A stretch of DNA of 64,000 nucleotides from Mycolicibacterium hodleri (GCF_006439015.1 NZ_RCZG01000007.1:186001-250000), one strand, 5' to 3'. Counted from the stretch's first letter, positions 8,183-17,320 are shown. Notes: a model not told the origin generated them from the letters alone. Translations and numbers: made by a program.

Positions 8183-9430
8183 ATGCCCGTTCCGGACCTG
8201 CCGCCGAACTTCGACTTCACCGACCCCGACATCTACGCCGAACGACTACCCGAGGAGGAACTGGCCGAACTACGCCGCGCCGCGCCGGTCTGGTGGAACG
8301 CGCAACGCCGCGGAGCCGAGGCATTCGGTGACCACGGGTACTGGCTCGTCACCCGGCACGCCGACGTTCGCGAGGTGTCGCTGCGCGACGACGTGTTCTC
8401 CAGCGCTGCCAACTGCATCGTGCCGCGCTATCCGGACGAGGAGTCCGGACGCGGTCAGATCGAGGCAGGTCGCTTCTCCATGATCAACATGGACGCTCCG
8501 CAGCACAGCCGCCTGCGAAAGATCATCTCGCGTGGGTTCACCCCGCGCGCCGTCGAGCGGCTGCGGGCCGAACTCCGTGAGGCGGCCCGTCGCATCGCGG
8601 AGCAAGCGGTCGCTGCCGGCACCGGAGACTTCGTGCACCAGGTGGCAGCCGAGCTACCACTGCACGCCATCGCCAACCTGCTCGGTGTGCCGCCCGAGGA
8701 CCGCACGAAACTGTTCGGTTGGACCAACGAGATGGTCGGCGACGAAGATCCGGAGTTTGCGCAGTCCGAGGCATTGGCCTCGGCTGGTGAAGTCATGCTC
8801 TACGGCATGCAGCTGGCGGCACGCAAGTCCGACAACCCAGGCGACGACATCGTCACCAAGCTGATCGAGGCGGACGTCGACGGACAGAAGCTCTCCGACG
8901 ACGAGTTCGGCTTGTTCATGGTGACCCTGACCGTGGCCGGCAACGAGACCACTCGCAACTCCATCACCCAGGGCATGATGGCGTTCCTCGACAATCCCCA
9001 CCAGTGGGAGCTGTTCAAGGCCGAGCGGCCCCCGAGCGCGGCCGACGAGATCATCCGCTGGGCCACCCCCATCACGTGCTTTCAGCGGACCGCGCTGACC
9101 GAAGTGAATCTCGGCGGCACGCTGATCGAGAAGGGGCAGCGGGTGGTGCTGTCCTACCGATCCGCGAACTTCGACGACGAGGTCTTCGACGACCCGTTCC
9201 GGTTCGACATTTTACGAAACCCGAACCCACACCTGAGTTTCGGAGGAACCGGCGCGCACTACTGCGTCGGTGCCAACCTGGCTAGAATGACGATCAACCT
9301 CATGTTCGACGCGCTTGCCGATGCGATGCCCGACCTGAAGGCCCTGGCCCCGCCCGAGCGACTGCGATCCGGCTGGCTCAACGGCATCAAGCACTGGCAG
9401 GTCGACTACACCGGCGGCTGCCCCGCGTAG
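8183..9430 (+). CDS. Cytochrome P450, CYP125 family (steroid C26/C27 monooxygenase-like)
   Basis: A 415-residue P450. The I-helix motif is AGNETTRN, an ExxR-type DEIIRW follows, and the haem-binding loop is FGGTGAHYCVGANLAR with the proximal cysteine. Long stretches match remembered CYP125A1: LPPNFDFTDPDIYAERLP, MNMDAPQHSRLRKIISRGFTPRAV-like blocks, and the RLRSGWLNGIKHWQVDYTG tail. CYP125 enzymes hydroxylate and further oxidise the terminal methyl of cholesterol or cholest-4-en-3-one side chains. ATG 8183 follows GGGGAGA at 8173-8179; an ATG at 8141 in frame is upstream of this ribosome site and disfavoured. It is convergent with the aldehyde dehydrogenase that heads a steroid-like catabolic cluster. 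Substrate range (sterol against other isoprenoid) is not determined; I regard it as a CYP125 paralogue. Confidence 0.92.
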   Translation: MPVPDLPPNFDFTDPDIYAERLPEEELAELRRAAPVWWNAQRRGAEAFGDHGYWLVTRHADVREVSLRDDVFSSAANCIVPRYPDEESGRGQIEAGRFSMINMDAPQHSRLRKIISRGFTPRAVERLRAELREAARRIAEQAVAAGTGDFVHQVAAELPLHAIANLLGVPPEDRTKLFGWTNEMVGDEDPEFAQSEALASAGEVMLYGMQLAARKSDNPGDDIVTKLIEADVDGQKLSDDEFGLFMVTLTVAGNETTRNSITQGMMAFLDNPHQWELFKAERPPSAADEIIRWATPITCFQRTALTEVNLGGTLIEKGQRVVLSYRSANFDDEVFDDPFRFDILRNPNPHLSFGGTGAHYCVGANLARMTINLMFDALADAMPDLKALAPPERLRSGWLNGIKHWQVDYTGGCPA

Positions 9431-9468
9431 CGGTCAATCCTCGAATCAGGTTGCTCCAGCCCTGACCG
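9431..9468. terminator. Possible bidirectional terminator dyad between P450 and aldehyde dehydrogenase
   Basis: CGGTCA at 9431-9436 is repeated inverted as TGACCG at 9463-9468 in the 41-bp gap between two convergent genes. The loop is long and there is no U-tract, so a simple rho-independent terminator is not proven. Confidence 0.25.
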
Positions 9469-9471
9469 TTC

Positions 9472-10950
9472 TCACGGGCTCGACTTCCGCCGCCGGTTGC
9501 GCCGACGGAAGGCCGCCAGCTGAAGATTCACCAGCCGCGCGTCGCTGCGGCTGAAGGGCGGCGCCATCAGCCGGGCCAGGCTCACCGGCCACCGGGAGAA
9601 CGCGACGCCTCTAGCGTGGGTGAACGTCGCGAAGCCCGCCCGTCCCCGGTAGGCGCCAGTGCCACTTCGCCCTACCCCGCCGAAGGGTAGGTCACTGCCG
9701 ATGAAGTTCAAGGTGAAGTCGTTGGCGTTGACCGATCCGGACCGGGTGGCGCGCTGAAGTTGGTCGTACCGCTCGTTGTCGGCGCCGTACCAATAGACGG
9801 TGAGCGGATGGGGCCGCGCGTTGACGTAGTCGAGCGCATCGGAGAGCTCACGGTACGGATGAACCACGAGCACGGGGCCGAAGATCTCCTCCCGATTCAC
9901 CTTCGCGTCGCCAGGGACGCCGAGAAGCAGAGTCGGCGGGATCTTGCGGGTTGCCCGGTCGGGCAGTTCCTCGCCGGACGGCACGTGGTGCGAGCGGCGC
10001 GCTCCGAGTTCCACGGCGTCGTCGATGAGGCCGACGACGTGGTCGTAGTGCCGATCGTTGATGACCGAGGTGTAGTCGCCGTTGCTAAGGATGTGTGGAA
10101 AGGCCTTGCGCCACTGAGCCATCACCTCGCCGACGAAGGCGTCCTGTGACTCCTCGGGTACCAGCACGTAGTCGGGGCACATGCAGACCTGCCCACCGTT
10201 GATCATGCGTGACGCGGCGATGCGCTGGGCTGCTCTGGACAGGTCGGCGCTGCGGTCGACCACCGCCGGGTTCTTGCCACCGAGCTCCAGCGTCGCGGGG
10301 ACGAGGTTCTTGCCCGCGACCTGTGCGACCAGCGCTCCCACCGCGGGTGACCCAGTGAAGAACAGGTGATCGAAGCCCAGTGACGCAAACGTCGGACCGT
10401 CTGCTTGCTCGTCGGTGAGGATGGTCATCTCACCGGCCGGGAAGTACTGCGGCGCAAGGTCAGCCAGTAGCTGGGTGGTGACCGCCGTGACTTCCGACGG
10501 GCGCACCATGACCCGGTTGCCCGCGGCCAGCGCGGTACCGGAGGGAAGCATGGTGAGTTGGACGGGAAAGTTCCACGGACCCATCACGCCGACGACCCCG
10601 AGCGGGTCGTGCCTGATCCGCTGCCGCAGCCCGGAACGGTTCAGCAGCCAGCCATGTGACCGGGTCCTCATCCACGACCGCAGGTGCTTCTTCTGATACT
10701 CCAGATCCCCCATGCACCCGACGACGTCGGCCAGCACCGACACCTCGCGGGCTCGTGTGCCGAAGTCCTCGGCCAATGCCGTGACGATCGCCTCGGTGTT
10801 GTCGAGGATCATCGACTGCAGACGGCTGACGCGGTCGATGCGCGTCGCCGGTCCGGGTATGCCGTCGGAGAGGAAGGCAGCGCGTTGTCGATCGAGCAGT
10901 TCAGTCACGGAAGGCACGGAAGGCACGGAAGGCACGGCCATCGCCGTCAC
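9472..10950 (-). CDS. Aldehyde dehydrogenase (coniferyl-aldehyde dehydrogenase-like)
   Basis: A 492-residue NAD(P)-dependent aldehyde dehydrogenase that oxidises an aldehyde to the acid. It shows the cofactor motif GPWNFPVQL, the glutamate loop LELGGKNP and the catalytic cysteine in NGGQVCMCPDYVLVP. The general pattern (DLEYQKKHLRSWM, SDLPFGGVGRSGTGAYRG) is that of the class 3/coniferyl-aldehyde dehydrogenase group. GTG 10950 gives a GTGA overlap with the upstream acyl-CoA synthetase and is preferred; ATG 10941 is the alternative. Its N-terminus has a small Ser-Val-Pro tandem repeat. In this cluster it could oxidise the aldehyde left by the P450 or by the monooxygenase arm. Confidence 0.9.
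   Translation of the reverse strand: MTAMAVPSVPSVPSVTELLDRQRAAFLSDGIPGPATRIDRVSRLQSMILDNTEAIVTALAEDFGTRAREVSVLADVVGCMGDLEYQKKHLRSWMRTRSHGWLLNRSGLRQRIRHDPLGVVGVMGPWNFPVQLTMLPSGTALAAGNRVMVRPSEVTAVTTQLLADLAPQYFPAGEMTILTDEQADGPTFASLGFDHLFFTGSPAVGALVAQVAGKNLVPATLELGGKNPAVVDRSADLSRAAQRIAASRMINGGQVCMCPDYVLVPEESQDAFVGEVMAQWRKAFPHILSNGDYTSVINDRHYDHVVGLIDDAVELGARRSHHVPSGEELPDRATRKIPPTLLLGVPGDAKVNREEIFGPVLVVHPYRELSDALDYVNARPHPLTVYWYGADNERYDQLQRATRSGSVNANDFTLNFIGSDLPFGGVGRSGTGAYRGRAGFATFTHARGVAFSRWPVSLARLMAPPFSRSDARLVNLQLAAFRRRNRRRKSSP
10906..10936 (-). repeat. Short tandem repeat (9-bp unit) at the aldehyde dehydrogenase N-terminus
   Basis: The unit CACGGAAGG is repeated three times and a partial fourth follows, encoding Ser-Val-Pro repeats directly after the start codon. 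It is in frame and looks like a slippage-prone microsatellite near the translation start. Confidence 0.8.
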
Positions 10951-12542
10951 GTCACCGCATCCGACAACACCGCGGGCACGTAGGCGGTGCCCCGCCCGGG
11001 CCGTTCCCACAGGACACCATCGCCTGCCGTGGCGCCCTCGGCGATCAGCGCGCGCTTGAGGATCTTGTTGGTCGCCGTTTGCGGCAGAACGCGGTTGACC
11101 CGCACGTAGCGCGGCCACGCCTTCGGAGACAGATCCGATTGCGCCGAAAGGAATTCGGTGAGTTCGGCCGGCGCCAGCGCCCGATCGTCAGCGAGCACGA
11201 TTGCCGCCATCACCTGGTCGCCAACCCGGTCGTCTGGGACTGCGTAGACGGCGACCTGGCTGACCGGGGCGAGCCGCTGCAGTATGCGCTCGATCGGTGC
11301 GGCGGCAAGGTTCTCGCCGTCGACGCGCAACCAGTCGGCGGTGCGGCCTGCCAGATAGATCCACCCGTCGGCGTCGCGGTAGGCCAGGTCGCCCGACCAA
11401 TACATCCCGTGGCGGATCCGCTCGCCAGTGGCGGCCGGGTCGTTGTAGTAGCCGGAGAACGGGCCGGAACCCGTGGTGTTCACCAGCTCCCCCACTGCCT
11501 CGTCGAAGTTGGCTAGTGCACCGGCGGCATCGAAGATTGCGGGCGCGCATTCGGTCAGTGCATCGGGGTGGTAGATCGCGACGCCGGGATAGCCCTTGCC
11601 GATCGACCCGGACGGGGTGCCGTCCTCGCGGACGATGATCACCGCGAACTCGCTGGAACCGAACCCGTCCAGCACTCGGCAGTCGAATCGCCTGGCGAAT
11701 TCGGCGATGTCGCGATCGGTGGCCTCGTTGCCGAAGGCCGCACGCAGTGTGTTCTCGGCGTCGTCGTGGCGTTCGGGGCTGGCCAGCACCAGAGCCAGCG
11801 GCTTGCCGACGTAGTTCATGTACGTGGCGCGGTAGTGGCGGACGTCGGCCAGGAACCTCGACGCCGAGAACCGGGCGGGAGCCATCACGGCGCCGCTGTT
11901 TATTGCCACCGACCAACCGGCGGCCACGCCGTTGGAGTGGAACAGCGGCATCGCCAGGTAACAGACGTCCTCGGCGGTGATGTCCAGCTGTGCGGCGAGA
12001 CTCAGCCCGCAGACCACCGCCATGCCGTGTGCGAAGGGCACGGCCTTCGGGTCGCCGCTGGTTCCCGAGGTGAAGATCATCATCAGCGGATCGTGCGGCC
12101 CGACCTCGTGGTGCGGCACCAGCGGCGGTGCGGCGTCGACCTCGTCGCGGTAGCGCGACGACGTCACGTCCAGGACGGTGATACCAGCGAGGTCGAGTCC
12201 GGTCAGCAAGTCGCGGTGGGCGTCGTCGATGAGCAGCAGTTGGCAATCGGAACGTCGGATGTCCGACAGCAGCCCGTCACCGCGGCGGGTGGTGTTGATG
12301 CCGCACAACACGTACCCGCCCAGCGCTGCGGCCGCCATGGCCCGCAGCATGGCCGGCGAGTTGGTGAGCAGTGCACCGACGTGCACCGGCTTGTCCAGGT
12401 CGGCTAGCCCGATCAACGCCGACGCCTCCGCCGACGCCTCGCCCAGATGCTCCCGCCAGGTCCAGGAGTCGTCGCCGTAGGCGACGGCGACGGTGTCGTC
12501 GTCGGTGCGGCTGCGAAGAAGCGCCTGGACGGTCTCAAACAT
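10947..12542 (-). CDS. Acyl-CoA synthetase (AMP-binding; FadD1/FadD17-like)
   Basis: A 531-residue adenylate-forming ligase. The AMP/ATP P-loop is MIFTSGTSGDPKAVPFAHG, A5 reads DGFGSSEFA, A8 reads YWSGDLAYRDADGWIYLAGR, and the A10 lysine region is LPQTATNKILKRAL. These enzymes activate a carboxylic acid to its CoA thioester via an acyl-adenylate. From memory the sequence style recalls mycobacterial FadD1/FadD17, which act on sterol-derived or fatty acids; this assignment is tentative. It overlaps the upstream synthetase by 8 bp and the downstream aldehyde dehydrogenase as GTGA, so it lies inside one long operon. Confidence 0.9.
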   Translation of the reverse strand: MFETVQALLRSRTDDDTVAVAYGDDSWTWREHLGEASAEASALIGLADLDKPVHVGALLTNSPAMLRAMAAAALGGYVLCGINTTRRGDGLLSDIRRSDCQLLLIDDAHRDLLTGLDLAGITVLDVTSSRYRDEVDAAPPLVPHHEVGPHDPLMMIFTSGTSGDPKAVPFAHGMAVVCGLSLAAQLDITAEDVCYLAMPLFHSNGVAAGWSVAINSGAVMAPARFSASRFLADVRHYRATYMNYVGKPLALVLASPERHDDAENTLRAAFGNEATDRDIAEFARRFDCRVLDGFGSSEFAVIIVREDGTPSGSIGKGYPGVAIYHPDALTECAPAIFDAAGALANFDEAVGELVNTTGSGPFSGYYNDPAATGERIRHGMYWSGDLAYRDADGWIYLAGRTADWLRVDGENLAAAPIERILQRLAPVSQVAVYAVPDDRVGDQVMAAIVLADDRALAPAELTEFLSAQSDLSPKAWPRYVRVNRVLPQTATNKILKRALIAEGATAGDGVLWERPGRGTAYVPAVLSDAVT

Positions 12543-14016
12543 TCGTGTCCTCCTGCTCGAGTCGGCGTCGCAGCGCCGACCGTGACACCTTCCCCGTCGC
12601 CGTCAAAGGCAGCTGCGACAGCACCACGACGGTCCGGGGATTCTTGTTGGAGGCCAATAGCTTCCGACAGTGTGAGATCAACACGTCGCCCGATGCCCGG
12701 TGGCCTACCGATGTCACGACACCAGCGACGAGGTGCTGCCCACGGCGCGGATCGGGCATCCCGACCACCACGGCGGCGGCGACCGAGGGATGCGCCATCA
12801 GCGCGGCCTCGACCTCCTGCGGGTATACGTTGTAGCCGCTGACGACGACCATGTCGTCGCGCCGGGATTCGACGATCAGTCTGCCCGTCCGGTCCAGGCG
12901 GCCGACGTCACCGGTGTCGAGCCAGTGAGACGGGTCCGGGACCGGGTCGCGGAAGCTGCGCCTGCAGACGTTGTAGCCGCGCACCAGGATTCGGCCAGCC
13001 TCACCACCGCCCAGCCCGGCACCGTCCTCGTCAGCGATCCGCACCTCGACACCGCTCAGCGGAGTCATCCAGATCCGGTCGGCGCCAGGGTGCAGGTGGC
13101 CCATCGCCACGGTGCCCGCGGCTTCGGTGAGGCCGTAGCCGACCACGACCTCAGGGATGCCAAGCCGGTCGCACGTCGACCGCAGCACGGGCGCCGACAC
13201 CTCGGCGCTCCCCGAGACCGCCAACCGGCACGAATCACCCAACACCACGTCTGCCCGTCCGAGGTCGTGGAAGACGGTGGGTGGGCCGAAGACCACGGTC
13301 AGCCGTTCGTCGCGCACCAACGCGGCCACGCGACGCCGGTCGTAGGTGGGCAGTAGCCGCACGCTGGCGCCGGCCAGCAGTCCCGCCAGCAGGACGCCGT
13401 TGAAGCCGAACGAGTGCGCCAGCGGGACGGCGCCGAGCAGCCGGTCCTCGGGCACCAATCCGAGGCGACGGCCCACCTCGCCGTACAGCCGCACCAACTG
13501 ACCGTGGGTCATCGGCACGTAGTCGGGGGTGCCCGTCGTCCCAGAGGTCGCCAGAAGCAGAGCCATGTCGCGGTCTCGCGGCGGGTGTTCCGGCTGAGGC
13601 GAAGTCGTCTCTGCGCCGGTACAACTCAGCTCATCGCCGAGGACACGCACCGGTGCCAGCTCGCCGAGCGCGGTCGTGTGTTCGCCGTCGGTCAGGCCGT
13701 GCCTCAACGGCGCCACCACCGCGCCGCACATCGACGCGCCGAACGCGGCGATGACCCACCGCACCCCATTGCGGCCCGCAACCGCGACCATGTCACCCGG
13801 GCGGACCCCGTCGGCGCGCAATCGTGCCGCCATCTCGTGCGTGCGTGTGCGCAGCGCCGTGTAGGACAGTGCGGTCTCGTCGTCGACCACCGCGAGACGA
13901 CGGTCGAACAGTGCCGCGCCGCGCTCGATGACGTCGACGAGCGTGGCGGGCGATCCCATGCCCGGATTCAACCAAGTCCGCGACGCGACGACAGGAGGAT
14001 TGAGCATGCTCGTCAT
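12535..14016 (-). CDS. Acyl-CoA synthetase (AMP-binding)
   Basis: A 493-residue adenylate-forming ligase. The P-loop is LLATSGTTGTPDYVPMTHG, where the usual Pro-Lys is Pro-Asp. A5 is GYGLTEAAG, A8 is WLDTGDVGRLDRTGRL, and the catalytic C-terminal lysine block LPLTATGKVSRSALR is intact. ATG 14016 overlaps the upstream SDR stop as ATGA. The longer open frame reaching 14433 runs through the SDR gene and is arginine-rich shadow sequence. With the next synthetase it gives the cluster two activation enzymes, perhaps for two side-chain acids of different length. Confidence 0.9.
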   Translation of the reverse strand: MTSMLNPPVVASRTWLNPGMGSPATLVDVIERGAALFDRRLAVVDDETALSYTALRTRTHEMAARLRADGVRPGDMVAVAGRNGVRWVIAAFGASMCGAVVAPLRHGLTDGEHTTALGELAPVRVLGDELSCTGAETTSPQPEHPPRDRDMALLLATSGTTGTPDYVPMTHGQLVRLYGEVGRRLGLVPEDRLLGAVPLAHSFGFNGVLLAGLLAGASVRLLPTYDRRRVAALVRDERLTVVFGPPTVFHDLGRADVVLGDSCRLAVSGSAEVSAPVLRSTCDRLGIPEVVVGYGLTEAAGTVAMGHLHPGADRIWMTPLSGVEVRIADEDGAGLGGGEAGRILVRGYNVCRRSFRDPVPDPSHWLDTGDVGRLDRTGRLIVESRRDDMVVVSGYNVYPQEVEAALMAHPSVAAAVVVGMPDPRRGQHLVAGVVTSVGHRASGDVLISHCRKLLASNKNPRTVVVLSQLPLTATGKVSRSALRRRLEQEDTNV

Positions 14017-14732
14017 GCGGTGGCCCCGCCGTCGACGACGAACTCTGAGCCGGTGCAGTAGCGGCTGGCATCGCCGGCGAGGAACGCGACCATGTCGGCG
14101 ATCTCCCCCACGTGCGCGGCTCGGGGCACGGGCAGGTGTGAGAAGTCCAGACCGTCCACGTCGATCATCGGGGTGTCGACCGCCCCTGGGCAGACACAGT
14201 TGAAGCGAATGCCTAGCGGCGCCAGTTCCAGTGCTGCCGAACGGCTCGCGCCGCGCAGACCCCACTTGGACGATGCGTAGGGAAGCGCGCCCGCGAAGCC
14301 GCGCAGCGCCGCCGTGGAGGCGATGTTGACGATCGCGCTGCCCGGCCGCATCACCGGTGACACCGCCTGCATGCCGAGTATCGGGCCGACCAGGTTGACG
14401 TCGAGCACGTCGCGGATCTGCTCGGCGGACCACTCCGCGAGCGCAGCCTTGCGGTAGACCCCTGCGTTGTTGATCAGCACGTCAATCCGGCCCGACTCCG
14501 CGACGACGTCGGCCACCACCGCGGCCCACGCGGTCGCGTCGGTGACGTCGAGCCGCCGATACGAGACCCCGCCGCCCAGCCGGTCGGCGAGTGCTTCGCC
14601 GTCGTCGTCCAGGACGTCGCAGGCGACGATCCGGGCGCCCAGGCGACTCAGCAGCTCGGCTTCCGCAGCGCCCTGCCCACGGGCCGCACCGGTGATGAGG
14701 ACGACCTTGCCGTCGAGTTCCTTCGACGTCAT
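14013..14732 (-). CDS. SDR family oxidoreductase
   Basis: A 239-residue classical short-chain dehydrogenase. The cofactor motif is TGAARGQG, NNAG follows near residue 89, the catalytic Ser is in IVNIASTAAL and the active site is YASSK. Such enzymes interconvert hydroxyl and keto groups with NAD(P). TGAARGQG and the PGAVDTPM segment resemble 3-alpha/20-beta-hydroxysteroid-dehydrogenase-like members. It overlaps both neighbours by 4 bp (ATGA), so it is cotranslated with the monooxygenase before it and the synthetase after it. The role here may be making the ketone substrate of the Baeyer-Villiger enzyme. Confidence 0.9.
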   Translation of the reverse strand: MTSKELDGKVVLITGAARGQGAAEAELLSRLGARIVACDVLDDDGEALADRLGGGVSYRRLDVTDATAWAAVVADVVAESGRIDVLINNAGVYRKAALAEWSAEQIRDVLDVNLVGPILGMQAVSPVMRPGSAIVNIASTAALRGFAGALPYASSKWGLRGASRSAALELAPLGIRFNCVCPGAVDTPMIDVDGLDFSHLPVPRAAHVGEIADMVAFLAGDASRYCTGSEFVVDGGATA

Positions 14733-16333
14733 CGGGTCGTGAACACCATTCCGGGGTAGCCACGTTCAGCCGTCCGATCGCAGTGTTCGCGATAGACGCC
14801 GAACCCGCCGACGTACGGCATGAACACCCGTTTCTTGCCGTCGATGTTCGCGCCGAGGTACCAGGACGACTGCGCCCTCGGAAAGAGCGTGTTGTCGGCG
14901 ACGGCAGCGACGTGGTCGGTCCATTCCCCTGCGGCGTCGCGGCGCGGCTCGACCTCGACGATCCCGCGTGCCGCGACGAACTCGATCAGGTCGAGCACCC
15001 AGTCGACCTGGACTTCGGCGTGCAGGACCATGTTCGCCAGCACCGACGGGCTGCCGGGTCCACCGAGGCTAAAGAGGTTCGGCAGTCTCGGCACCATCAG
15101 TCCGAGGAAGGTGAGTGGACCGTCGGCCCACAAGTCGGCGAGCCGGTCCCCCGCCGGGCCCACCGGGTCGATGCGAGCGAGCGCACCCGTCATCGCGTCG
15201 AAGCCGGTGGCGAAGACCAGCACATCGCACCCGTAACTCGCCGCACTAGTGTGCACCGCATCGGCGGTGATCGCGGTAAGCGGCTCACGGCGAAGGTTGA
15301 CCAGTGTCGTGTCGGGACGGTTGAAGGTTTCGTAGTAGCCGGTGTCGGTACAGATCCGCTTGGTGCCGATGGGGTGATCGGTGGGGATCAGATCTTCTGC
15401 GACGCGGGGATCGTCGACGACGTCGCGAATCTTGGCTTCGGCGAACTCCCGCGCGACGTCGTTCGCGGCGAGGTCGGTCAGCTGGTCGGGGAACGTCTTG
15501 CTGAACAACACGCCGCCCTGAGTCCAGCGTTCCGTCAAGGCATCCCACCGTTCCCGAGGCGCCGTCTCGGCGAGCGGTGTGGCGTTGCTGGTGTGTGGAG
15601 TGCCCGCGGGGGCGTAGGCGGCCTTGCGGCGCCGCTCGGGATACTCGGCGCGGATGCGGCGGACGTCCTCCTCGGTCCACGGACGGTTGGGCATCGGGAC
15701 GCTGTAGTTCGGTGAGCGCTGGAACACGACGAGGGATTCGGCGCGTTCGGCGATGATGGGGACGACCTGGATGCCCGACGACCCTGTGCCGATGACCCCG
15801 ACGCGCTTGCCACGGAAATCCGGCTCGTCGTGCGGCCAGTTCGCGGTGTAGTAGACCTCGCCGTCGAAGTCGTCGGCCCCGGCGATGTCGGGACGATTGA
15901 CCGCCGACAGGCATCCGGTGGCGCACAGCAGGAAGCGGCCTCGGCGCTGTCCCCCATCGGCGGTGCGCACCAGCCAGGTGGAGCTGCTCGACTCGAAGCG
16001 TGCACCAACGACTTCGGTGCAAAACGAATAATGGCGTCGAAGATCGAAGCGGTCGGCGACGTGCTCGAGGTAGGCCAAGATCTCGGGCTGCGCGGCGAAT
16101 CGCTCGGTCCAGGTCCAGGTGTTCTGAAGCCCGTCGTCGAACGAGTACGAGTAGTCCACGCTTTCGACGTCGCAGCGCGCACCGGGGTAACGGTTCCAGT
16201 ACCAGGTGCCCCCAACCTCTTCGGCCGCCTCCAGGCCGAGGACGGACCTCCCCGCGGAAGCGAGGCGGTGCACCGCGTAGAGCCCGGCGAATCCCGCCCC
16301 GATGACGATCGCGTCGTAGGTCTCGGCGGTCAC
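14729..16333 (-). CDS. Type I Baeyer-Villiger monooxygenase family protein with altered fingerprint
   Basis: A 534-residue FAD- and NADPH-dependent monooxygenase of the cyclohexanone/phenylacetone monooxygenase class. The FAD motif is GAGFAGLYA (residues 12-20), then GGTWYWNRYPGARCD, and the NADPH motif is GTGSSGIQV. Such enzymes insert oxygen next to a ketone to give an ester. The family fingerprint F-x-G-x(3)-H-x(3)-W-P is present at residues 156-167, but the histidine is Tyr162 (codon 15848-15850). GTG 16333 overlaps the upstream esterase stop as GTGA. The neighbouring esterase would hydrolyse the product ester, a common pairing. Confidence 0.88.
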   Translation of the reverse strand: MTAETYDAIVIGAGFAGLYAVHRLASAGRSVLGLEAAEEVGGTWYWNRYPGARCDVESVDYSYSFDDGLQNTWTWTERFAAQPEILAYLEHVADRFDLRRHYSFCTEVVGARFESSSSTWLVRTADGGQRRGRFLLCATGCLSAVNRPDIAGADDFDGEVYYTANWPHDEPDFRGKRVGVIGTGSSGIQVVPIIAERAESLVVFQRSPNYSVPMPNRPWTEEDVRRIRAEYPERRRKAAYAPAGTPHTSNATPLAETAPRERWDALTERWTQGGVLFSKTFPDQLTDLAANDVAREFAEAKIRDVVDDPRVAEDLIPTDHPIGTKRICTDTGYYETFNRPDTTLVNLRREPLTAITADAVHTSAASYGCDVLVFATGFDAMTGALARIDPVGPAGDRLADLWADGPLTFLGLMVPRLPNLFSLGGPGSPSVLANMVLHAEVQVDWVLDLIEFVAARGIVEVEPRRDAAGEWTDHVAAVADNTLFPRAQSSWYLGANIDGKKRVFMPYVGGFGVYREHCDRTAERGYPGMVFTTR

Positions 16334-17283
16334 CGCGCCGGCTCCATCAGAGGCGGGATCACGAGCAGCTCGCGCAGGTCGGTCCAGAGGAGCTCTCGGG
16401 CTGCGACGGCGGGCGGGAACGGCATCATTGTCAGGAAACCGTGGAACAGACCGCGAAAGTCGCGGTGAAGCACCGGAACTCCGGCCGAACGCAGTTGGCG
16501 CGCGTACGCCACGCCCTCGCTGTGCAGCGGATCCAGCTCGGCGGTCACAATCACCGCGGACGGAAGGTCTGCGTGCGACTCGGCACGCGCGGGCGCCACC
16601 AGGTGGGAGGGCTCGGGAAGCGCAGTCCCACCGAGGTATTGGCGCCAGTACCACCGCATCGCCGCGCGGGTGTTGACGTAGCCGGTCGCGCGGCGGTGAT
16701 AGCTCTCGGTGTCGAATGACGGATCGATCACCGGGTAGAGCAGTACCTGCGCGGCGGGCGTCGGGCCACCCCGCATGCGGCACAGCAGCGCCGTCACCGC
16801 GGCGAGATTGCCGCCCGCGCTGTCGCCTGCGATCGCCACGCGTCGTGGGTCGACGCCGAGCTCCGCGGCGTGCTCGACCACCCAGCAGAACGCGCTGAAC
16901 GCATCCTCTGCGGCGGCAGGCGCCGGGTGTTCGGGGGCCAATCGGTAACCGACGGAGATCACCACGGCCGACGTGCGGGCCGCCATCGCCCGACAGAAGC
17001 CGTCGTGACTGTCGATGTCACAGAGCACGAATCCGCCGCCGTGGCAGAACACCACGGCGGCGCCCTCGCCGCGGTGGGGCCGGTAGATCCGAACGGTGAT
17101 GGCGCCGCCCCTGCCGTCGATTTCGCGGTCCACGATCTGGGCGACGGCGTCGGGGTCGACGACGGGCTGTCGCCTGGCGGCGACGGCGGCGCGGGCGTCG
17201 GCGGCGGTCATCCGTTCGACCGCGGGAAACCCGTCGTTGAGCGTCTGCAACATCGCAGAGGCGACGTCGTCCATCCCCACCAT
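16330..17283 (-). CDS. Alpha/beta hydrolase (HSL/Lip-type esterase)
   Basis: A 317-residue esterase of the hormone-sensitive-lipase group. It has the oxyanion motif CHGGGF (residues 80-85), the nucleophile elbow GDSAGG (Ser155), Asp in TAELDPLHSEG, and the histidine in RGLFHGF. ATG 17283 is followed by an in-frame ATG at 17274. The open frame reaching 18165 is shadow sequence through the PadR gene. It is first in a minus-strand operon running to 9472 and shares an 81-bp intergenic region with the divergent PadR gene. In context it probably hydrolyses the Baeyer-Villiger ester. Confidence 0.88.
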   Translation of the reverse strand: MVGMDDVASAMLQTLNDGFPAVERMTAADARAAVAARRQPVVDPDAVAQIVDREIDGRGGAITVRIYRPHRGEGAAVVFCHGGGFVLCDIDSHDGFCRAMAARTSAVVISVGYRLAPEHPAPAAAEDAFSAFCWVVEHAAELGVDPRRVAIAGDSAGGNLAAVTALLCRMRGGPTPAAQVLLYPVIDPSFDTESYHRRATGYVNTRAAMRWYWRQYLGGTALPEPSHLVAPARAESHADLPSAVIVTAELDPLHSEGVAYARQLRSAGVPVLHRDFRGLFHGFLTMMPFPPAVAARELLWTDLRELLVIPPLMEPAR

Positions 17284-17290
17284 CCATTCT

Positions 17291-17320
17291 AAGTGGACTA
17301 TTTCTATCAGAACTATGCCT
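17291..17320. promoter_or_regulatory. Divergent promoter region with candidate PadR operator
   Basis: Between the esterase and PadR start codons lies an AT-rich stretch with GGACTATTTCTA and CAGAAC. The same block, with GGACTGTTTCTA and AGGAAC, forms a near-perfect palindrome at 22911-22931 in front of the acyl-CoA dehydrogenase operon. Sharing between two promoters of the same cluster, one of them beside a PadR gene, suggests a common operator. Confidence 0.45.

Noticed and set aside
12535..14433. A 632-residue ORF for the second acyl-CoA synthetase
   Set aside because: The extra N-terminus runs antiphase through the SDR gene; ATG 14016 with ATGA overlap is the natural start.
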